Shown piece by piece: positions 1 through 7,700 of a stretch of DNA of 13,035 nt. Position 1 is the stretch's first letter, and the number at the start of each line of letters is the position of its first letter. The stretch lies in assembly GCA_032353305.1 (NCBI GenBank), contig JAUCNG010183307.1, forward strand, positions 1 to 13,035, in the 5' to 3' direction. The translations under genes were made by a program, and so were the position numbers. The DNA comes from Cephalothrix spiralis (lineage: Eukaryota; Nemertea; Palaeonemertea; Archinemertea; Cephalotrichidae). The notes beneath the pieces are model-generated. The model searched no databases, was not told where the DNA came from, and worked only from the letters and a program-made list of their open reading frames with translations.

Positions 1-9
1 AACATGGTT

Positions 10-48
10 AAAAACATAAACTAATAGTTGATATTAGTTTATGTTTTT
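10..48. repeat. Perfect 17-bp hairpin with 5-base loop
   Basis: Bases 10-26 are the exact reverse complement of 32-48, with a loop at 27-31 (gttga). The stem is AT-rich and ends in a T run, so an RNA copy would fold readily. It may be the tip of an old foldback element. No flanking duplication is visible because the window starts here. Confidence 0.8.
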
Positions 49-121
49 TATCCTTACCGATGCTCCATTAGCTATGTTAGATAATGTCTGCGTGTTCAAG
101 ATTGGATTACTACAAATTACT

Positions 122-221
122 ACAATAGTGGTTAGCTTTTCCAAGTTATCACAAAAGTGGGCGACAGTTTATTACAAAAGTGGTGAGTGTGATACAAAAG
201 TGGGCGCTGATACAAAAGTGG
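122..221 (+). repeat. Degenerate short repeat, core acaaaagtgg
   Basis: The 10-mer acaaaagtgg occurs exactly at 151-160, 174-183, 194-203 and 212-221, with a one-mismatch copy (acaatagtgg) at 122-131. The spacing shrinks steadily (29, 23, 20, 18), so this is a decayed minisatellite or an interspersed-repeat fragment rather than a clean tandem array. The 88-codon frame crossing it shows no protein-like features. Nothing else was recognised in 49-339. Confidence 0.7.
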
Positions 222-339
222 TTGCTATACCAGCCTTAGATTATATGTCATATCCCATTTGCCTTTATACACAGTACCTGGTATTGAGTTTTTGGTCTTG
301 TAATTGATAATCTTTTATTTAAATAAAGAAGAGAATATG

Positions 340-892
340 TAGAGTGCATCTTGGTTCAATTCATTCACCAAATTTTTCCGGGACAAAAAATGGTCCTCAA
401 ATACGTTACTCTGATGACATATGTCATTGGATAATAGTGACAAAATAGTCTCAATTTGTTGATCTAATTTTGAGAGAGGTGCAGGATTGACCATTATATC
501 CAGTCATTGACTGGACCAGTCTTCATTATAAGTGACACACTTTGACTGGACCGGCTGGACCAACTGGCTGACTGGACCAGTCGATCTGGACAGTCAATGA
601 CTGGGAATAACTGGATGACTGGTCAATTATGATTATGACATCATATTTACATAATTATAGAAACTGAGAGTGAGAAAGAAAGAATGAGGCCAATCAAAAT
701 AACTTTTGACTGGGAATGACTGGACAAAATGGTCAATCCTGCACCTTAATGCTAATTTTAGTACCAGAGGGGAAGACAATTTTACCAACCCAGTCAACCA
801 GAACTTGAATTTGGTAGTTTTGGTGGTACCGGAATACAAATTTTGACCCATAAATTTTGGGACCCAAATCAATTGAACCAAGATGCACTCTA
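340..892. mobile_element. Outer TA-flanked MITE, interrupted by a second element
   Basis: A perfect 20-bp terminal inverted repeat is present: gagtgcatcttggttcaatt at 342-361 and its reverse complement at 871-890. Both ends are flanked by TA (340-341 and 891-892), the target duplication expected of Tc1/mariner-type DNA transposons. Weaker inverted similarity continues inward on both arms for another 25-30 bases. The interior has no transposase-like reading frame, so this is a non-autonomous element. A second inverted-repeat element occupies 477-746; without it the outer element would be about 280 bp. The superfamily is inferred from the TA only. Confidence 0.8.
477..746. mobile_element. Inner MITE built from gactgg repeats
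   Basis: The ends at 477-495 and 728-746 are a perfect 19-bp inverted repeat (aggtgcaggattgaccatt), and the match continues with a few mismatches to about 34 bp. The interior is unusually repetitive: gactggaccagtc occurs exactly at 509-521 and 570-582, with many variants of ctggac, actgg and gactgg between 500 and 730. These half-palindromic words would let single strands fold extensively. No coding capacity was seen. It sits inside the larger TA-flanked element, so it is probably the younger insertion. No clean target duplication abuts the ends. Confidence 0.75.
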
Positions 893-942
893 GGCGACCA
901 TCACTCGATTGTTTCGCCCAGGTGTATATCGGACCTAACATT

Positions 943-1010
943 TTTTAGACGTCGGCGGGTCTGTAATTCAAACATATTTTAGACGTCTGCAGGTCGGTAC
1001 TTCACCCTAT
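943..1010 (+). repeat. Two-copy tandem repeat, 34-bp period
   Basis: Two adjacent diverged units both begin ttttagacgtc (943 and 977) and continue with gcgggtc/gcaggtc, spaced 34 bases apart. The second unit resembles a stretch near 4508-4525 (gcaggtcgg core), so it may belong to a dispersed family. Confidence 0.6.
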
Positions 1011-1499
1011 TTTATGTCTTATGCTGACATTTTAGAATTGCCTCAGTCATGATCATTATGAATTTTATGATTATCATGAAAAAGAAATGAAATTTTTTAT
1101 TGGATAAATTGTATTCTTTGACTTGAATTCAGCAATTGATAGATACTCCAATCTCATTCAGAAATAACTTACAATAAACATATGATATCTTAAATTCAAT
1201 TATCAATGTCATATTTTGCTCCTTATCCACGATTTTGCAGCATCATTGAATTCAACTTTCGTGATATTTTCAAAAACAGAAATATGCGGAAGTAAATGTC
1301 AGATTTAAATACGCAGATTTATAACAATCGATCACAATAAATAATATTAGTTAATTATAAAAAACGTTTTATGCATAAACAAATAATTTGATCAATCTAA
1401 TTTCAATGATTATTTTATTATAATGAATAGTTGAAAACATCTTATTTTTATTTCACTCAAAATATTACAATTTATGCACGATTTATTTACAGGCAGTCC
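1011..1499. other. AT-rich intergenic DNA, no feature recognised
   Basis: This stretch lies upstream of the presumed TMEM183 promoter. It is AT-rich and carries stop codons in all frames. No repeat pair, RNA gene or protein similarity was recognised. Confidence 0.6.
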
Positions 1500-1511
1500 A
1501 AAATGGCTGCC
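1500..1511 (+). promoter_or_regulatory. YY1-like motif in presumed core promoter/5' UTR
   Basis: The sequence aaaatggctgcc fits the AAnATGGCnGCC motif bound by YY1-type zinc-finger proteins, often found just downstream of transcription starts of broadly expressed animal genes. It lies about 115 bases before the predicted TMEM183 start codon. Its role here is inferred; no TATA box could be assigned. Confidence 0.35.
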
Positions 1512-1607
1512 GATTCTGGAGGAAATTTTTTGAAATGTCTCGAAAATATTTATATTTTTTTACCCATTTTTAACGAAATATGGAACAGAAAAAGTGTACA
1601 GTTGTGA
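1503..1607 (+). other. Upstream open reading frame (34 codons) before TMEM183
   Basis: The frame starts at the ATG inside the YY1-like motif, begins Met-Ala-Ala-Asp-Ser-Gly-Gly and ends at TGA 1605-1607, 19 bases before the TMEM183 ATG. If transcription starts upstream of 1503, ribosomes would meet this frame first, which could lower translation of the main frame. If it starts downstream, the ATG is only part of the promoter motif. The peptide matches no family I recognise. Confidence 0.35.
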
Positions 1608-1626
1608 CAAATTGTGATTCTAGATC

Positions 1627-1702
1627 ATGCCGAGGGGAGGGAGAAAGGGATGTCACCGCCGATGTTCTTCTGAAAGAGTTGGAGCTGGAGCAAGTTTCGC
1701 CG
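1627..1702 (+). CDS. TMEM183: TMEM183 exon 1 (residues 1-25 plus one base)
   Basis: It encodes a basic, Gly/Arg-rich N-terminus (MPRGGRKGCHRRC), similar in style to the vertebrate start. It ends gccg|gtaaac in phase 1, which pairs with the two leading bases of exon 2 to give Glu26. Confidence 0.7.
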
Positions 1703-4700
1703 GTAAACAAATTTTAGATTTTTAAATTTTATCCAATTCCAACGTGAACGTGTCAACAATATCAATACATTATTGCGTAATATTATGCAATTCAAATTAT
1801 TTTTGGCATAGTACATGTGTTGGTGAAAATTTTTCTTCTTACTGACAATCAATCATCAGGACTGCGGAATTGACAGGTCTGGTAAAATTTTAATTAATTT
1901 AAATATAGTTTTTTATGAATGAGGCAGGCCACACTGATAATTGTGATATGTGTCAGCTTACCGACCAAAAAATTAGTCACAGATTGTTATCAGTCTACTG
2001 AGTCCTAGATAAAAAGATCATCCTATTTTTTTTCTCTACATGCTGAAAAGTGAAAACTAGTATTTTCAAGTCAAGTGTGGAAAAAAAATTCAAGATGTAA
2101 GAATTATATCTAAACGAGTCCGGTCTTTTTGAAAAAAATTGTGACCGACTCTGATCTGATCTCCTTCATGTGTTGGATTATGTCCTTAAGAAATTTTGAT
2201 AATAAATGTTCAAATAGATCTTCAATTTGCATATATCTACCTTTTAAAAAATGATGGACAAAATTCGCAAAAAGTCAAAATAAAAATATTTCATCTCAGT
2301 CTATTAAATAAAATGGTGTCTGATAACATACACCAAACTATCTTAATCTTGCCTGTCCTGATTGCTTCCACAATGGTTTCTAAAAATAGCCCTGCACATC
2401 GATTAGGAAAATCCCCTTTTTAGATGACGTCACAATCAAATCGTGGCTTATGTTATTATTAGACTAGGCTTGTGTTTTGTTTAGTTCCTTCCAGGGGCTC
2501 GTATGATGACAGAGCACTTGATATAACCGCCATGAGTCAAAAAAAGGGATGTACATTTTGTAAACAAAAATTGATGGTAAAAAAATTATAAATTTATTAT
2601 TGATTGACTGTAGACCTTGGTTTTCCATGTGATATTGAAGTCTCTTACAAATATATAACAAAGAGATCTTGTTTTTTCAGAATATACAATATATGACTTT
2701 GCTAATGCTGATAAATCCTCCTTGATGACAGGAAAGTCAAAAAAGGTTTATGTAAATGCTCCAATGAATATGGGTAAGGTCTATGGTTTTCATTAATTGT
2801 CTAAATATTTGGTTCCCAAAATGTTCTTACTACCTTTTTTTAATCCTTAGGAACCCCAAACAACATTTGATTCAATTGTTTTTGATATTGATATAATTCT
2901 GACAAAACAAAAGGCAATGGAAATTGCTAAAAGTTCCACTGGTCTGGAAAACCTGGATATGTCATGGAATTCTCAAATGTCATGGAAAATTTAGGGGTGG
3001 AACTATCACATTGGGTGGCAATTTTTTTAATAGATGTCCAGGTCAAGATAATTGTTGTGACTGGTCATTGCCCGGTTTTAAAAAATGTCATAACCGATTG
3101 AAACTTTTGTAACAGTATTCCCTATATTTAATTTGTTAACTTTTTTAGTGAAGGAACTCTGTGGAAAAGTTGCCATTCCGTGGTATGAAAAAGATGATGA
3201 TGATTTTGACAATGAATTGGAGGACAATATGGAAAATCAAGACCCTTTTGCAGATGAAGGTAAACAATGCTTGATAACTCTTGACAGCTTAAGTGTTTTT
3301 CAAACGGGTGAGATTATTCATCGAATAAATCTAACTTGTCTAAACATATAACTAGCTATGCTGGTTGACATCGTTTCACGACGTTTCAGTTATCAGTATC
3401 TTGGTAAAATTATCAAATTCTGCAACTGTACTTAAAGTGTAACATCTTCTATTTCTGCGACCATGCTCAAGGTCCAATTAATTGCCTTATCTTATCTTAT
3501 GGTACATACCCAGATGGTCCGGCGTAATGGAAGTACTGGAGGGTCATTGGTGGATAATTTTGACAGGGGTCTCCTATATTAGCCCTCAAGTTCTAAAAGG
3601 AATGGATATATTTTATGTTCTAAAATACCAAGCGTATTATGAGATATAAGTTTTTGAGCGTTTGGCAAAGATGGGTGTTTTAAACCCCTACTATAAAAAG
3701 TGATAGTTATTTTTTGTTTGAAAACACTTTTATGTTCCTGAAGTCTTAATTTTACTTAAGGCCTCCTTTTTAATCGATTGGATTGCAGTTTTTTCTCTCT
3801 CAAAAAATCGAGCGGCGGCGATTATTTCATTTCATGGCTGTTCAGGAAACCCACTAGTGGGTGAAAAATAATATAATATCTTTCTTTATAAATTTTCCCA
3901 TCGGCGCTGATCGGCGGGCAGTAAAAAATAAAAATATTTTTTGAAAATTCTGAGCGGCCGATCCGTAATCCAATTTATTAATTAAAAAAAGCCTAAGGTA
4001 TCCTGACTTAAAGAAATGCATAAATATTTGATATTAATCTTCGGGAGCCTCTAAAACTTTAGGTGCCCTTGAAGTTTTGCGGGCGCTCGAGCCCTCTTCT
4101 TTATTTTGAAGTCTTATTTCACTACCATTTTGATTTTAATGCATATTTTGGGCTATTTCAAATGATATTGTATTTTTACAGATGTTCCTGATCACATTCC
4201 TAAGCGAGATAAGCCAAGGAAGAAAAAGCAATTAACTCTAAAAGAATTTAAGTGGTATACGATATATCCCTATGATTTTTGGGTAGCAATATCGGCATTT
4301 ATATATCCGGAAGACATTGGTAGATTCGCAGCCATTAATCACACGACTCATCAAATTACACACAGTGCTCAATTTTGGAAAAATTTATATAGAAGGTGAG
4401 CTAAATAAATGAGGCACAACCTAAGTATCTGGTTAAATAGTTCAAAGCGCATAAATATAATATTATGTATTGAGTAAATCGGTTTTGCATTTCAAATAAA
4501 AATAATTGGTCGGCAGGTCGGCACTTTCCAGTAAAAACATAAATTATATTTATTTTCCTTAAAGATTTTCAAAATAAAAAATATTTTACTTGAATTTTTT
4601 TTCATTAATTTTTAGGAATTCGTTATACTAAAACATTTATAATGCTATAAACATTAAAACATGCCGATCTGCCTACTTGGGGATGTGGGGTTGCCCCAAC

Positions 4701-7700
4701 TTAAGTGCTGTATTGTAAATTCATGATGTTGTTGCACGTAGTGAAATCGGAATCAGGACAATTTGCCCCGGGATAATTTGCCCCTGGACAATTTGCCCCT
4801 GAAATGAGTCAAATATAAATACCTGATGGTTCTTTTTGGCATTAAGCGTACTCATTACACACCTAAAACAGAAATATTTCTCGTCTCGCTTCGCTCGGCT
4901 TGATATTATATGATATTTGCTTGAGGTCTTGCTAAAATAGCATGGGTTTAGTGTTAAACTGCTAGGCAACGTTTTATCATTTTCGTAAGTCATAAAATCG
5001 AATAATTTGACTCAAATCATAAAAACCACATACAATTATGAGAAAAGTCATAAAATCCAAATTGTACAAATGTAGTACACAATTGGACGGAAAAATTACC
5101 GAGGGCAAAAATAGTTTAAAAAGATTTTTATTATAGGGGATTTCCATATGCAAAAAACGTTATTTGCCCACCCCCACCCAAGAGTTGGGCAAAAATCTGA
5201 ACCCCCAAATGATCAGCATTTCCCATAACCTTTTCAGAAATATATAGTTTATGGGAGTCAACTACCCATCAATATGCAAAACCGCTTTTTTAAACCATTT
5301 TTGCCCTCGCCAATTTTCCCACTGAGATCTCTCCCGATTATCCCGTTTCTCTCAAACAATGGCTTGGAATTTTTAAATCCTTGTCCGTAGAAATCGTATA
5401 CCCGGAGCTGAAGTCAAAATTTCGTAAACACCATATTTTTCAAACAAATATTACGACAATGTGAAAGCTTATAAAGGAATATTTTAAAATAAATAAATGC
5501 AAATGGATTTTTCTCTTTACTGTACTGTATAATCAAAAGCTCATTATCTACTAGTCGAAATATAGTCGTATATAATTGTGTCTCCATATACAATATCAAT
5601 ATCCTGAACTTTCGTGTTATACATTTCTTTTGATAGGTAATTACATTCATTCCGTTTGTTTGTCAAGCGGCATAACTTCATATCATCACTCCACTTGTAA
5701 TATATTGTTGCAAATCTTAAAAATCGCTGTTTAAATGTTTCTACAGTACATTCTAGATCGATAAACATAAATAGTTTATTAGTCGGACTATCATCCCAAG
5801 CAAAAGTCAGTATCAAGGGCTGAATTTCGCCATTTTCTAAAACTCTTCCATTTAGTTCCTGGTCATTTTCACTAACACGTCCGAATTGGTCCTTTAGAAA
5901 TCTCCAAATCGATCTGGGAATCACATATGCTATGTCTTTGATAATTGTTTCTCGTATAAAGCCTGAACGTAATTCCAATTGGACTATGCCTCTGTTATCT
6001 ATCGGGTCAAAATTACCATCGATATTAGGCACTATGCATTTTTTGAACCACTCCTTCGTAACAAAGTACCAAATTTCTCCTACTCTCTTCTCAAATTTTA
6101 TTTGTGATACAAGTACCCTTACAAGGAGCATCTTTAATAAATAACCATCTTTGACGTGATAATCAAAATCTAGTTCCAAATTTTTTAAATTCGGATGTAA
6201 ATCTCTAATATTAATCCTCTCTGCCATTGCATCCACTTCTTCATTTGTCATTTCGCTTGCTTGTGCCATAGTTTCCTTGATTTCTTCAATATTGTTGTTC
6301 AATTCTTCATTAATCTTTCTCAGTTCTGTTTCTTTTTCATCTAGACCATCCCACTTTGTTTTTCTTTCAAATTCCATATTTGCTTTCATTTTGTCTGCCG
6401 TAGTTCGAATATGGTTGATAATGAAAGCCGCTTGGTCATCGACATCTTTATTGTAAACAGTAGCAGTGGTGTTCACTTCCTGTTTCAACGCTTGAACTGT
6501 TTCAATGTTTTTAGTACATTCTGAAGCGTTTATCGTTAGTTCTTCTTCAATTGGTGTCAACTTATTAATCATTTGTTGAATGTGCATTGCAATACACTTT
6601 CTGCAAATCACAAAGTCGCAGTGTTTGCATGTGAATAGTTTAGTTTTCTCTTTACACTCTGTACACTTTCCAACAATCCCAATATCATTTTTGAGAACCC
6701 TTTCCAATATATCTAATGTATCTCTTAACAAGGGAATTGTTGGGAAATTTTGGATTCCTCCAATAGGGATATCATGTCCAGTACGACACAAGGGACATTC
6801 AAGTTTGTTGTTTCGCATTATCGGTAATCCTTGCACACATTTACTGCACAATGTATGGTGGCATGGGAATGTCTTAGGATCTCTAAACACCTCGAAGCAA
6901 ATAGGACACGAAATGCCATCTGATAAACTGTCATAACTTGCCATTCTGCAATGAAAAATTGATATGAATAATTAGAAAACCATGCACTGACACTTCTAAT
7001 GTCCTCCAGCTGTATAACTATTTGTCGGAAGCCTTCTTTCCCAATAATTTTCCCGCTTCAGCTGTGCTTAATGCACCCTTTTTAGAAATTCAAGGATAAA
7101 TTGGGATTGAATTATCTATAACAGACAGTAATACAGAAAATTATTGGCTAAATAATTTACATGAGAGAGGACACCATTGTGACAAACATAACATAATCAT
7201 GACATAATCATGTAAACTTCACGTTTTTATATTGGCCATGCTCATACGTTAGAAAAAGTCAAACATCCAATCATTGTATACATTGTATCGATATCAGATT
7301 TGTATTATGTGTTAAATAATTATAATTATGGCCTATTGGAAAAATGTTAAAACGCGTTGAAAACCGCTACTTAAATTTGTGATGAAACTACTGTATGCGG
7401 TGTTTAGTATAGTAAACGATTACTCTTAATTTTCCGTTGTGACCACCTCTTGATCGTATTGCGCTATTCATCGTACTAATACAGTGTATGTTTTCTCTTC
7501 CAAATTGTTTTACGTAGGCTAAATCCATTTATAAACAAGAATGCTACATTAGTTCTCCCGAAGGACCTTTGGTTTCAATCTCCTTAGATTTTTTACTAAG
7601 TTATACTAATTAAAGTAGCATTTCGGTTTAGTAATCTTCTGACACGAGGTTGTAACGCTAAGCGTTAAAAGGCCACAAGTTAGAATGATATTATAATGGT

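Noticed and set aside
633-941. 102-codon minus-strand reading frame
   Set aside because: It spans the ends of two nested MITEs and has no recognisable domain.
1858-1875. 17-base microexon between atcatcag and gtctgg in intron 1
   Set aside because: Exon 1 (phase 1) joins exon 2 (two leading bases) directly and matches the family; a 17-base insert would break the frame.
2851-2992. Open stretch after a good acceptor in TMEM183 intron 2, as an alternative exon
   Set aside because: The open frame is phase 0, but exon 2 ends in phase 1; in the required phase a stop comes after five full codons. The family has no matching insert.
4721-4993. 90-codon minus-strand frame with a Gly-Gln-Ile repeat
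   Set aside because: The repeat is only the translation of the 15-bp tandem DNA repeat; the rest is not protein-like.
5414-5650. 78-codon minus-strand reading frame overlapping the RING gene end
   Set aside because: It is a shadow frame of the RING/DUSP coding region and its 3' UTR, with low-complexity composition.
5932-6936. Plus-strand reading frames of 70 and 118 codons opposite the RING gene
   Set aside because: They are antisense shadows of the 466-codon gene; Cys and His content reflects the zinc-finger codons on the other strand.
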